A DNA stretch of 54,809 nt from Aliivibrio_A kagoshimensis (GTDB taxonomy: Bacteria; Pseudomonadota; Gammaproteobacteria; Enterobacterales; Vibrionaceae): positions 1 through 54,809 of the forward strand of contig NZ_JAKJSQ010000023.1 in the NCBI RefSeq assembly GCF_050337105.1. The letters are read 5' to 3'. The translations under genes were made by a program, and so were the position numbers. Below the pieces are notes generated by a model. The model was not told the origin of the DNA and did no database searches. It worked only from the letters and a program-made list of their open reading frames with translations. Position 1 is the stretch's first letter. Each line of letters opens with the position of its first letter. Positions 1-7,672 of the stretch are shown here, piece after piece.

Positions 1-2
1 AT

Positions 3-728
3 AAAGTACATTCCTTTCTAAATGTATCATCTACAATTCATTTTAGTAGACTTTTTTGTATCGGCATTACAATATTTTTCTTTAGTTCTTTTCTGAAAGC
101 GGCAACCAATACGCAACTTGATGCAATAAAAACGGCTGCAATAGCTCATGTGCGTTCAATAGTGGTTCAACCTGAAAACGGTATTTTATCTATTGAAGCC
201 GGATATTTAGACTCAAGAATAAAAGCCACTGATTGCCCAGAAACACTGATTACCTCCCTACCAGGAAACAAAAAAGCATCGGACAATTCATCCATTTTAG
301 TTCAATGCCTGCCTGATCAGTGGCGTGTCTATGTCCCGGTAAGAACTAAGTTAATGATTCCACTGATTACAGCTGTGATTCCTCTCTCGAGAGGAACGGT
401 AATCTCATCGTCAGATCTGACCTCAACAATGGTGAACTCTAACACATATCGAAAAGGCGGATTTACTGAAAAGAGTAAATTAATTGGTTCTAGAGTAAAG
501 CGTAGTGTACGCATGGGTGAGGCTATTGAAAAGGGCGATATTTGCTTAGTGTGCCGCAATGATAAAGTTATCATAAAAGCAGTGAAAGGAGATCTAAGTA
601 TCGTGACGAAGGGCACAGCTTTAAACGATGGATCTCTTGGTGAGCAAGTAAAAGTGAAAAATGACAAATCAAAGCGTATAATCGAAGGAGTAGTCACAAA
701 TGTTGGTGAAATTAGTGTACGCTTTTAA
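3..728 (+). CDS. flgA: FlgA, flagellar P-ring assembly chaperone (5' end off the window)
   Basis: Periplasmic chaperone that helps assemble the FlgI P ring around the flagellar rod. The reading frame stays open leftward to base 3 and has no ATG, GTG or TTG before a GTG at 150, so the true start lies off the window. The visible 241 residues fit a full-length FlgA minus its first few residues. Residues about 17-32 (RLFCIGITIFFFSSFLKAA) look like a Sec signal peptide. The C-terminal half has the SAF/chaperone features of the family (alternating beta strands, GTALNDGSLGEQVKVKN near the end). Starting at the GTG at 150 would remove the signal peptide and is rejected. It precedes flgM and flgN on the same strand, the usual Vibrio order. 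Confidence 0.88.
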   Translation, partial: KVHSFLNVSSTIHFSRLFCIGITIFFFSSFLKAATNTQLDAIKTAAIAHVRSIVVQPENGILSIEAGYLDSRIKATDCPETLITSLPGNKKASDNSSILVQCLPDQWRVYVPVRTKLMIPLITAVIPLSRGTVISSSDLTSTMVNSNTYRKGGFTEKSKLIGSRVKRSVRMGEAIEKGDICLVCRNDKVIIKAVKGDLSIVTKGTALNDGSLGEQVKVKNDKSKRIIEGVVTNVGEISVRF

Positions 729-753
729 TTGACACTCTTTTTACAAAAAGCAC

Positions 754-780
754 TAAAGAAAGCGTTAACATCGTCGATAC
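754..780 (+). promoter_or_regulatory. Putative FliA (sigma-28) promoter of flgM
   Basis: TAAA at 754-757, a spacer of exactly 15 nt, then GTCGATAC at 773-780. This matches 6 of 8 bases of the sigma-28 -10 consensus GCCGATAA with the canonical spacing. It lies 44 nt before the flgM start. A FliA promoter on the gene for the anti-FliA factor is the known feedback design in other bacteria; activity here is inferred. Confidence 0.7.
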
Positions 781-823
781 AATTAGACAGCAACGACAAT
801 AATGGCAGAAAAAGGCTTTAATC

Positions 824-1138
824 ATGGCAAGTATTGATCACCTTCGCGCAAGTCAGCCTATGACTAGCAGCAGAACTCAGGCTTCATCTGAGCAAAACGT
901 AAAGAAGCAATCTGCTTCTTCCAATGAATCCGTTACGAATAACAGTGACGCCGTCTCTTTAAGCAACCAAGGTAAAGCAATTGGTCAATATCACCAACAG
1001 CTTGCCGCTGAGCCACAATTTGATAGTGCTAAAGTTGACTCAATTAAAGATGCAATAAAAAGTGGCTCATACACGATCGATCCTGAAAAGCTGGCGGTCA
1101 ATATGATGAAATTTGAAGAAGAACTAACAGGTTTGTAA
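824..1138 (+). CDS. flgM: FlgM, anti-sigma-28 factor
   Basis: Small (104 aa) regulator that binds FliA (sigma-28) and is exported through the finished hook-basal body, releasing late flagellar gene expression. The N-terminal 50 residues are Ser/Gln/Asn-rich and low complexity, as in disordered FlgM N termini. The C-terminal part (ending in KLAVNMMKFEEEL) carries the conserved helices that contact sigma-28. It sits one base upstream of flgN and is probably co-transcribed with it, with its own FliA-like promoter at 754-780. The ribosome binding site before the ATG is weak. Confidence 0.9.
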   Translation: MASIDHLRASQPMTSSRTQASSEQNVKKQSASSNESVTNNSDAVSLSNQGKAIGQYHQQLAAEPQFDSAKVDSIKDAIKSGSYTIDPEKLAVNMMKFEEELTGL

Positions 1139-1139
1139 C

Positions 1140-1568
1140 ATGGGACTATCTCTTTCTGAGTTGTTAGAACAGCAGAAGAGAATCGTTCTCTCCTTTTCGA
1201 CATTGCTTGTAAGAGAGAGGCAAGCGATAGCTGAAAGGAAACCGCAACAAATTGAACAAGTTGCACAAGAAAAACTAGAACTACTTAATCAGATCCAACA
1301 ACAAGACAACCTATTAGGCAGCCATCCTGATAGACAATTGCTTTTAGATGATGAAGTCCTAAACCAGCAAGTAAAAGAAGTGCAATCCATGATGCACGAC
1401 TGCCAACAAGAGAACCTCACCAACGGCGAAGCCTTACAGCGGGCCCAACTTAGTAACAACAAATTGAATAACATGCTCCAACAAAGCCGAGGAAAATCAG
1501 GGATGACCTACACCAGCAGTGGTCAAACAAAAAATATCACTTCCCTAGGGACCAACATTAAAGCCTAA
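1140..1568 (+). CDS. flgN: FlgN, export chaperone for hook-associated proteins
   Basis: Cytoplasmic chaperone (142 aa) for FlgK and FlgL. The protein is almost wholly helical and glutamine-rich (LLEQQKRIV, QQIEQVAQEKLELLNQIQQQ), typical of the long coiled-coil FlgN fold, with a polar low-complexity tail after about residue 115. It starts two bases after the flgM stop, so translation is probably coupled. Identification rests on length, coiled-coil pattern and position after flgM. Confidence 0.88.
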   Translation: MGLSLSELLEQQKRIVLSFSTLLVRERQAIAERKPQQIEQVAQEKLELLNQIQQQDNLLGSHPDRQLLLDDEVLNQQVKEVQSMMHDCQQENLTNGEALQRAQLSNNKLNNMLQQSRGKSGMTYTSSGQTKNITSLGTNIKA

Positions 1569-1614
1569 CTCACCTTCTTTTTTCCACCCCACTGTTTGTA
1601 TATTCTCAAACAAA

Positions 1615-1640
1615 AAAAACAGCCATTTCTGACTGTTTTT
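1615..1640. terminator. Bidirectional terminator between flgN and flgP
   Basis: Hairpin with arms 1615-1624 and 1631-1640 and a 6-nt loop, flanked by A and T tracts. Read leftward the stem closes with one G-U pair and ends in a run of T after the flgP stop. Read rightward it has one A-C mismatch and a T run after flgN. It separates two convergent flagellar units. Confidence 0.7.
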
Positions 1641-1665
1641 GATATTCAAACTCAAAATATTACTG

Positions 1666-2097
1666 CTAGAAGAGTGTCGTTCTCTTTTGAGTCGATGGTA
1701 CTGAGTGCACCTCACCGTGTTGTTTCATCTCTTCCATCTTGTCGAGATCCAGTGACATCTCAGTCACGTAGCTATCACCTATAGGGTAACTCTTCACCAC
1801 TTTGGCAGCACGAATAATCCCGTCTACCGCACCACTCGTATTCTCAACACCCAGCTTCTGATTACGAGTCTGGATCTGACCGCTGATGCGCATGCCGTAC
1901 ACTTGCTCTGTTAACTCTCGATAAGCATCAATCTTAGAGGCTCGCATGGCCTTAATACTCTTCTCTTCTTTACTGCGCCCCATCTGATCATTGATGCTGG
2001 CATAACCAACGGCATGAATAACGTTCTGTTCACGCATTTCAGAGAATGGAACACAACCCGTTAACAGCAAAGTAATAATAATAAACCAATTACGCAT
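1666..2097 (-). CDS. flgP: FlgP, flagellar outer-membrane lipoprotein
   Basis: LPP20-family lipoprotein (143 aa) needed for stability of the Vibrio flagellum and associated with the outer membrane around the basal body. A lipoprotein signal peptide is visible, with lipobox LLTGC placing the lipidated Cys at residue 15. The mature part has the family pattern of a conserved AYRELTEQVYG helix followed by strands (VYGMRISGQ, VVKSYPIGDSYVTEMSLDL). It lies 9 nt downstream of flgO on the same strand, so the two form an operon divergent from flgT. Confidence 0.88.
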   Translation of the reverse strand: MRNWFIIITLLLTGCVPFSEMREQNVIHAVGYASINDQMGRSKEEKSIKAMRASKIDAYRELTEQVYGMRISGQIQTRNQKLGVENTSGAVDGIIRAAKVVKSYPIGDSYVTEMSLDLDKMEEMKQHGEVHSVPSTQKRTTLF

Positions 2098-2106
2098 AAC
2101 GCTCTC

Positions 2107-2742
2107 CTAAGGCTTTAAAATGGTCGTTTCACGAGTGGTCAATTTCGCATCGTTACGAATCAACACTCCATCTTCCATTCTCATCGAGTTCAATGTATCC
2201 AAATCTCGACCAATTCGATCGGAAGGCAAGAAGCCCTGTGCCGATGCAACCACAACCCTTGTCTGCATTCCGATAACACGAGCATTGATCCACACACCAC
2301 CATCTTGTCGCAACATCGTGCCGGTAAGAACGTAATCCACCTCTTGCTCTTGCACTAGGTCTTTCCAATCTCGACTAAAGGCGAAATCTCCCTTATCAGT
2401 CACTCGGATATTCCCTGTGGTTTTATAATCAATAACCTTGAACCCGCGACGCTGAAGCTGAAACATAAAACCTTCAGTCACAGAGTTACCTAACCAGTTG
2501 GTTTGATCCACCTGCTGTAAATCAACAAATGAGGTAATCGCTATTGGCGTTCGTGAAGACATGCCAGTATTCGAGGTCACTAATTGATCAGTAAGGCTAT
2601 CAACAAAATAATCCATGGTATGGGTCGGATTATCTAATAACATAAAGCGGCTGCCTGAATAGGGTTCTTTACCATTATATATTGGCGAATAGGCACACGA
2701 GGTAACCATTAACGCTAATATCAATATTGTGAATACTCTCAT
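2107..2742 (-). CDS. flgO: FlgO, flagellar outer-membrane protein
   Basis: FlgO-family protein (211 aa), in Vibrio an outer-membrane partner of FlgP required for full motility. The N terminus is a lipoprotein-type signal peptide (LALMVTSC, Cys at residue 16). The body contains the FlgO domain, with PIAITSFVDLQQVDQTNWLG followed by a conserved region around EQEVDYVLTGTMLRQDGGVW. First gene of the flgO-flgP operon; its promoter lies in the 185-nt divergent region shared with flgT. No clear sigma-54 site was found on this strand. Confidence 0.88.
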   Translation of the reverse strand: MRVFTILILALMVTSCAYSPIYNGKEPYSGSRFMLLDNPTHTMDYFVDSLTDQLVTSNTGMSSRTPIAITSFVDLQQVDQTNWLGNSVTEGFMFQLQRRGFKVIDYKTTGNIRVTDKGDFAFSRDWKDLVQEQEVDYVLTGTMLRQDGGVWINARVIGMQTRVVVASAQGFLPSDRIGRDLDTLNSMRMEDGVLIRNDAKLTTRETTILKP

Positions 2743-2820
2743 TCTATTTCTCCAGAAAACTCTGTAAGTTCTATTGCTACGTAACCGTTACACTGACTAA
2801 CCATTACGAGTCTTAATAAT

Positions 2821-2836
2821 TTGGAACAAAAATTGC
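2821..2836 (+). promoter_or_regulatory. Putative sigma-54 promoter of flgT
   Basis: TTGGAAC at 2821-2827, five A residues and TTGC at 2833-2836. The invariant GG (2823-2824) and GC (2835-2836) are separated by exactly 10 nt, as required for RpoN -24/-12 promoters. It lies about 90 nt upstream of the flgT start. Mid-class Vibrio flagellar genes are known to use RpoN with FlrC. Confidence 0.68.
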
Positions 2837-2927
2837 TTTTGTAACTAGGCAATCTATCTAAAGTACATCATAATTCGTTCACTGTTTGATACTTTGCAAA
2901 ATTCATACCCACTTGGTAATAAATCAG

Positions 2928-4061
2928 ATGAAAAGAATATTTTTATACATAATCTTCATATTTACAGCTAGTTACACAATATCAGCACAAGCGGCTTGGT
3001 ATGAAGTGACTGGCAGCTCAACCATTTTATCGAATGAGAGCGAGGCAAGGTTATTAGCACTTGAAGACGCAACCTATCAAGCAATGGTCTTCTCTGGCGG
3101 CGACATGAGTAGCCTTAAGCACCTACGTCCTTTCTTAGAAAAGGGTGAAGATGACTATCAATTTAGCAACAGTGAAGTTCGCCAAATTCAAATAGTTAAC
3201 GAACGCACAAAAGACGGCAAATATTACCTAACGGCGAGGATGGACATCTACCCGTCGGCAAACAGTTGCCACACAACACAATATAAAAAGACCTTCTTGG
3301 TCGGCAATATTGATCTTGTCTCTCCGCAGCAAGCGGTAATGGGAAAAATTTATCAAATTGGGGATGACCTAAGTGCCCTTTTCACTCGACAAATAAACAC
3401 AGAATCTCAGTCATTCATCTCTGTGGGTGTGACGGACTTAGAGATACGCCAAGATCGACCATCCACCATGAAGATGATCGCCGAAGACACTGGCGCGCAC
3501 TATATTATTGGCGGCTCTATTACCGATTTAAGTGCCACTATTGACCAAAAACTCCTGCAAAGCGATCAAACCAATCGTCAATTCGCCCTCAGTATGTTTG
3601 TTATTGATGGCAAAACTGGACAGACGATCTACCAAAATAACTACCGTGAAATCGCTGAGTGGCCCTTTGCAAAAACCAGTCATGTAGACACTAAAAGTGC
3701 CCGTTTTTGGACTTCTAGTTACGGTCAGATGATCCTGAGAGTCAGCCGAAATATAATGCTCGATTTAGAAGGGGAATTCGCGTGTAAGATGACACTGCCG
3801 CAAGTGGTTGCTGTCAGAGGTAATAAAGTCAGCATCGATCTTGGGCGTATCCATGGGGTACAACAAGGCGACACGTTAGATCTTTGGCACACCAGTTCGT
3901 TTATCGACCAACGTGGACTGCCAAGAAACAAGGTATCAAAAACCGCCATTACTTTGACAGTCACCCGAATATACGAACAGGGTGCAGAGCTGGAGATCAA
4001 TCAACCACAACTTGCTAGCAGCGTTCAAATTGGCGATGTAATGCACATACAGATTGAATAA
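2928..4061 (+). CDS. flgT: FlgT, flagellar H-ring protein
   Basis: Periplasmic protein that forms the Vibrio-specific H ring around the basal body and is needed for the T ring and for stator anchoring. I place the start at the ATG at 2928 (377 aa) because it directly precedes a good signal peptide (MKRIFLYIIFIFTASY, cleavage near AQA-AW). A TTG at 2886 would add 14 residues before it. The three-domain FlgT layout is consistent: N-terminal domain to about residue 90, a middle strand/helix domain, and a C-terminal SH3-like part (VSIDLGRIHGVQQGDTLDL). Preceded by a sigma-54-type promoter. Confidence 0.88.
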   Translation: MKRIFLYIIFIFTASYTISAQAAWYEVTGSSTILSNESEARLLALEDATYQAMVFSGGDMSSLKHLRPFLEKGEDDYQFSNSEVRQIQIVNERTKDGKYYLTARMDIYPSANSCHTTQYKKTFLVGNIDLVSPQQAVMGKIYQIGDDLSALFTRQINTESQSFISVGVTDLEIRQDRPSTMKMIAEDTGAHYIIGGSITDLSATIDQKLLQSDQTNRQFALSMFVIDGKTGQTIYQNNYREIAEWPFAKTSHVDTKSARFWTSSYGQMILRVSRNIMLDLEGEFACKMTLPQVVAVRGNKVSIDLGRIHGVQQGDTLDLWHTSSFIDQRGLPRNKVSKTAITLTVTRIYEQGAELEINQPQLASSVQIGDVMHIQIE

Positions 4062-4085
4062 GTCACTCTAAGGCTTAACCATTAT

Positions 4086-4112
4086 CGAGAGCTTACCCCC
4101 TCTAAGCTCTCG
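4086..4112. repeat. Perfect 10-bp inverted repeat downstream of flgT
   Basis: CGAGAGCTTA (4086-4095) and TAAGCTCTCG (4103-4112) flank a 7-nt loop. There is no T tract on either side, so this is not a standard intrinsic terminator. It lies in the 146-bp gap between the core gene flgT and the accessory AbiE pair, and may mark the segment boundary or act as an RNA end. Nothing else recognisable is in the gap. Confidence 0.5.
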
Positions 4113-4207
4113 TGGCACAGGGGAGACCCTAAACTCTCACTTTAAATCAGCACCTATTATCGGGGCTTTAGCTTGGGCCTAGGGGTCTTTTAATCCTTTA
4201 ATACAGG

Positions 4208-5146
4208 TTAAGTAGCATTGGCTTGACTAAGCCACTCATCAAGCACTACCTTTAATTTAGCTAACTGCTCTGTATGTTTTTCTTGATTCTTAGCCAATTT
4301 AGCTATGTTTTGCAACTTCCAGCGTATAGCTGGTAGTTCTGCTGCATCAGGGTACTCAAACAATGCCCAATCAGGGTTCCCTTGCTTGAAGGACAACAAA
4401 AATGTGCGATCTGTTTCGGTGAAATGGGTTTGTAGTGCAGCTACCATTGCTGGCCTTACAGCAATTAAGTCTTTTAGCTTAACCGGTTCAAAAGTCATTC
4501 CATCAAACTCTGCTTGAAACTTCTCATCAAGCGGCTTCCAATTAGGAGCCATTACCTCATTAATAGGTCTTGGATGGCTTAATACGTACGTTATGAATCC
4601 AACAAAAATATCTCGAGAAATACCTTCCTCTATATGCAACATACGGACATCAAACAAGTCACGAGGATGCTGACGATCCATTGCTGCACATAGCTTTCCC
4701 CCATATAAATCTGGCAAACTAACTACCAAAATCTCAGCGTAACCAAACTCTTCTTCGACTGATTCTTGTACAGACAAATTATCCGGTTTATGCAGCGTAC
4801 CTCTTGCTACCGGAGAGACTTCAATTTTAATTGTTGCATTTAGACTCGTAACAACAATACGAAGCTCATCTACTTTTTGATCCTGTAACACAGCTCGAGT
4901 ATCTGGTTGAGCATTGATTAAATCTGTAATCCGTTGTAGTGCTGCTTTTACATTTTCTAGAGCTTCAGCTCTGGGATCAAGAGGGAGATAAGCAAGATCG
5001 ATGTCCACAGATAAACGTGGGAAATCTCTCACAAACAGGTTGATAGCCGTACCACCTTTTAGTGCAAATACAGGCTCTGTTGCGACTACTGGCAACATTC
5101 TAATAAGCAATGAAACCTGCTTGTAGTAAGGGCTATCTCTATCCAT
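4208..5146 (-). CDS. AbiEii-family nucleotidyltransferase toxin
   Basis: Toxin half of a type IV AbiE-like toxin-antitoxin module (312 aa). Known AbiEii/MenT proteins are nucleotidyltransferases; MenT members modify tRNA. The fold signature is visible: KGGT at residues 30-33, the metal-binding pair D48 and D50 in SVDIDL, then LYGGKLCAAMDRQHPRDLFDV, the conserved Lys and RDxxD motif of the DUF1814 family. The C-terminal third is helical and Lys-rich. Its start overlaps the end of the antitoxin gene by 8 nt, indicating coupled translation. No truncation is seen. Substrate cannot be told from sequence. Confidence 0.87.
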   Translation of the reverse strand: MDRDSPYYKQVSLLIRMLPVVATEPVFALKGGTAINLFVRDFPRLSVDIDLAYLPLDPRAEALENVKAALQRITDLINAQPDTRAVLQDQKVDELRIVVTSLNATIKIEVSPVARGTLHKPDNLSVQESVEEEFGYAEILVVSLPDLYGGKLCAAMDRQHPRDLFDVRMLHIEEGISRDIFVGFITYVLSHPRPINEVMAPNWKPLDEKFQAEFDGMTFEPVKLKDLIAVRPAMVAALQTHFTETDRTFLLSFKQGNPDWALFEYPDAAELPAIRWKLQNIAKLAKNQEKHTEQLAKLKVVLDEWLSQANAT

Positions 5147-5930
5147 TATTTTGTTCTTCTTGTTTTACACTCAGTGTTTCTGGCACTGTGATTTGGTAGC
5201 GCTCATCAAATCGTCCTTTCTCTACAACCTGACGCTTCCCTGTGCCCAGTTCGATCTTTGTTTCATTAAGACGCTGGGCCCACTGATGGCCGTGATAATG
5301 GCTCAGAAACAAGAACACCCTGTTGGTTTGAACTGAGCGACTGCGCTCAAGAAGGGATTGCACTTTTCTAGGGCTAAGGTAGACCAACCCTTGGAAAAGT
5401 TCTGCTGTATGCTCAAACGAAATTTTCTTACCAATTGCATCAACAACTTCGTAAGCAGCAAGTTCGGGACAACTAGCTTTTAGCTCTTTCCCTTTAACTG
5501 TAATGATCTTCAAGTCCTTTTCGGGAATCATCTGAAGCTTATGGTTCCCACAATAAAACCAGTGTTGGTTAGAAAATTCGCGAAACCACTTAGGCAACGA
5601 TTGTTTGTTCTTCACCCCAATCCAAACTTGCTCTTTGCCTAGTTGTAGGTAGTGGCTCAAGCCTTGGTGAGTTAAGCTACCTAATCCGGCAAGATGAATA
5701 GGAAGGTGTAACTGTATGTCCGTCGCTTGCAAGGCATCGACCCACCCTAGCTTTATATCATCTCTTGCGCTTGGGCGATAATAAACACCCGAACCTAGCT
5801 TCTTAAGCCAGCCACTCTGCGCATACTTTTTCGCTAAGGAGTAGCTAACTCCGTTCTCAGTCAGCCACTGCTGTAGCACAAGGTCTCCTGGAGATGTATG
5901 GGTAACCAACCAGTTTATTTTGGATGACAT
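5139..5930 (-). CDS. AbiEi-family antitoxin and transcriptional regulator
   Basis: Antitoxin half (263 aa) of the AbiE-like pair. The N-terminal 60 residues form the winged-helix part (LVLQQWLTENGVSYSLAKKYAQSGWLKKL, then SGVYYRP, the typical wing). The rest is the AbiEi C-terminal antitoxin domain. In characterised AbiE systems this protein represses its own operon by binding inverted repeats, and such repeats lie just upstream here (5966-5978 and 5936-5946). The start ATG at 5930 has a ribosome binding site AGGTG in front of it. First gene of the operon. Confidence 0.85.
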   Translation of the reverse strand: MSSKINWLVTHTSPGDLVLQQWLTENGVSYSLAKKYAQSGWLKKLGSGVYYRPSARDDIKLGWVDALQATDIQLHLPIHLAGLGSLTHQGLSHYLQLGKEQVWIGVKNKQSLPKWFREFSNQHWFYCGNHKLQMIPEKDLKIITVKGKELKASCPELAAYEVVDAIGKKISFEHTAELFQGLVYLSPRKVQSLLERSRSVQTNRVFLFLSHYHGHQWAQRLNETKIELGTGKRQVVEKGRFDERYQITVPETLSVKQEEQNNG

Positions 5931-5935
5931 ATTAG

Positions 5936-5996
5936 CACCTAAGGTGTGAATATTACGTATAAAGCAAACCGATGGTTTACGGGAATTGATATTATA
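5936..5996 (-). promoter_or_regulatory. AbiE operon promoter and candidate operators
   Basis: On the minus strand a perfect -10 box TATAAT (5991-5996 on the plus strand) lies 60 nt before the antitoxin ATG; no strong -35 hexamer is present. Immediately downstream is the dyad AAACC-GAT-GGTTT (5966-5978). A second palindrome, CACCT-A-AGGTG (5936-5946), covers the Shine-Dalgarno sequence. Both are well placed for autorepression by AbiEi. Confidence 0.55.
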
Positions 5997-6086
5997 ACAC
6001 CCTAGGTACTAAAAAACACCAAGCTATAAACTCAATTGTTTTTCTTAAGACAAAGTTACCTGCAAAGCATTTCGTTACATTGCTGA

Positions 6087-6929
6087 TTAATTCAGAAATT
6101 TGTTTATCTCATCAACCCATTTATCTTGTTTTTCAAGGTGTGCTAAATGGCCTACATCAGCCAAAATCACCAATTTTGTCTTCGGCAATAATCCATGGAG
6201 TTTAATCGCAGCTGAAACTGGAAAACGAAAATCTTTTTCACCATGTATGATAAGTACATTTGTGTTTTTTCTTCCAACTATCTCAACTCCATCTAACGTC
6301 TTAGTTTTAATTAAACCTTTTCTAAATGCCTTAATCCACTCGCTTGAAAATGTAACTCGTTCTATTGTTAATTTGATACTATCTAACTTATCAAGATCAT
6401 AAACATCAAGAGAAATCGTTTTTAATGCCATGGTTCGACTGGGTTCATCGTCTATAGCAGGAGCCTTTGTAAAAGAGTATCTTACTAAGTTTTGGATCTC
6501 AGGTGTATTTCTATCAAGATACTCAGGCAATCCATTTAGATCATCTTGGTAGTCTTCAAAGCATGTTGTAGATGCAAGTATCAATTTATCCACAAGTTCA
6601 GGGTGTTGGTCGAGTAAATGTGTTGCAACAACGCCACCAAAAGAAAATCCGAGAACATCACAGCAGGCAATACCATAAGCATTAAGGATGCACTTTATAT
6701 CAGCCACTATGTTATCAATGGTATATTGCGAAATGTCTTCAAACTTAGAAGATTTACCGCATCCTCGAATATCGAATAAAATCACTTTACGATTCAAGGA
6801 AAGTAATTCACCTGCACTTCTGAGGTATGAGTGATCCCAGTCTGGACCTCCGTGGATAACAAGTAACGATTTTTTCGACGTGCCCAGATTAACTGTATGA
6901 ATTTTTCCACCTGGAACAAAGACATCCAT
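6087..6929 (-). CDS. Alpha/beta hydrolase, proline-iminopeptidase-like
   Basis: Cytoplasmic hydrolase of 280 aa. The start at 6929 is preferred because AAAGGA lies 9 nt upstream; an ATG at 7007 would overlap the preceding gene by 35 nt without a better site. The oxyanion motif HGGP is at residues 26-29, the nucleophile elbow GFSFGG puts the catalytic Ser at 96, the acid is in HGEKDFRFP and the His in VGHLAHLE. HGGP and the FDIRGCGKSS strand resemble proline iminopeptidases (S33), but the substrate is unknown. Follows a P-loop gene on the same strand with a 43-nt gap, so probably a two-gene unit. Accessory in character. Confidence 0.75.
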   Translation of the reverse strand: MDVFVPGGKIHTVNLGTSKKSLLVIHGGPDWDHSYLRSAGELLSLNRKVILFDIRGCGKSSKFEDISQYTIDNIVADIKCILNAYGIACCDVLGFSFGGVVATHLLDQHPELVDKLILASTTCFEDYQDDLNGLPEYLDRNTPEIQNLVRYSFTKAPAIDDEPSRTMALKTISLDVYDLDKLDSIKLTIERVTFSSEWIKAFRKGLIKTKTLDGVEIVGRKNTNVLIIHGEKDFRFPVSAAIKLHGLLPKTKLVILADVGHLAHLEKQDKWVDEINKFLN

Positions 6930-6972
6930 ACTGAGGTTTCCTTTAATTAGTATGTTGGCACACCTAACAATA

Positions 6973-7497
6973 TTAAGTTTCACGCTTGGTGGTCGTTCCA
7001 GCCCCATCCAACTCGGCTTTTATATGAGCAACAAGGTCATCTAATTTTGCAGCTTTGCTGAATACAATGCCTCTTTGTAGCGACATAGATTTCAATATGG
7101 ATGGCTTAGCCAGTGTGGGAAACATCCAAATCAGCTTAATTAACTTAGGTATGATTAGGATTTCCGGACAGTTAGCAGGAAGCTCTGGTCGAGATTTGAA
7201 TAAATATGGCAAGTTACGCCTGAAACAGCGAAGCAAACAAATCTGTCTTGGTACATCAAGAAAGATTACAAAATCCGCCTTCTCTCGAACTGTTTTTGAT
7301 ACCCCCTCAATTAACCAACTCTCTTTAGTTAGCAATTGTTGCTCACCAAGCGCTCGCTCTTCTTTTGAAGCCGCAGCCCACCCCTCTTTCCAAACTACAC
7401 TATCTAAGCTAGCTACTGGCATATTCAGAATGAGACCGAGTTGCTTAGCCAGCGTCGTCTTACCCGAACCTGCATTCCCGGTGATATGTAATCTCAT
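6973..7497 (-). CDS. P-loop adenylate-kinase-like protein
   Basis: Small NTP-binding protein (174 aa from the ATG at 7497; an upstream start at 7524 would add nine residues). The P-loop GNAGSGKTT is at residues 7-15 directly after the first strand. The rest matches topology-modulation/FlaR-like AAA proteins: SLDSVVW after the P-loop, WLIEGVS, and FVIFLDVPRQICLLRCFRR, which looks like a lid region with Arg residues. Family members are annotated as adenylate-kinase-related or DNA topology modulation proteins, without firm substrate assignment. Upstream partner of the hydrolase gene. Confidence 0.7.
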   Translation of the reverse strand: MRLHITGNAGSGKTTLAKQLGLILNMPVASLDSVVWKEGWAAASKEERALGEQQLLTKESWLIEGVSKTVREKADFVIFLDVPRQICLLRCFRRNLPYLFKSRPELPANCPEILIIPKLIKLIWMFPTLAKPSILKSMSLQRGIVFSKAAKLDDLVAHIKAELDGAGTTTKRET

Positions 7498-7564
7498 GCT
7501 TTCACTAAATAGCCATTTATACAATTCAGAATATCACTTTTTACTTATACTATTAGTTAGCTAG

Positions 7565-7672
7565 GGCAAAATGTATGCAAATAGTCAGCACGGGGCAGCT
7601 GACTGTAAGGTGGACTGGAACGAGTGACACAATGATATAAGTCCCTGCGGCTATTTTGTGCTTAGATAGCTT
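7565..7672. other. Intergenic stretch with short inverted repeats
   Basis: Two dyads are visible: GTCAGC (7584-7589) with GCTGAC (7598-7603) around an 8-nt loop, and GGACT (7612-7616) with AGTCC (7640-7644). No T tract follows either. The nested short dyads recall integron attC sites, but I see no convincing core site pair, so no such call is made. Confidence 0.3.

Noticed and set aside
150..728. flgA starting at the GTG at 150
   Set aside because: The frame is open to the window edge and the signal peptide lies upstream of 150; the GTG start would give a protein without export signal.
7565..7672. Integron attC site next to the unknown gene
   Set aside because: Short dyads and accessory single genes suggested it, but no convincing RYYYAAC/GTTRRRY pair or integrase was found; a covariance-model search would decide.
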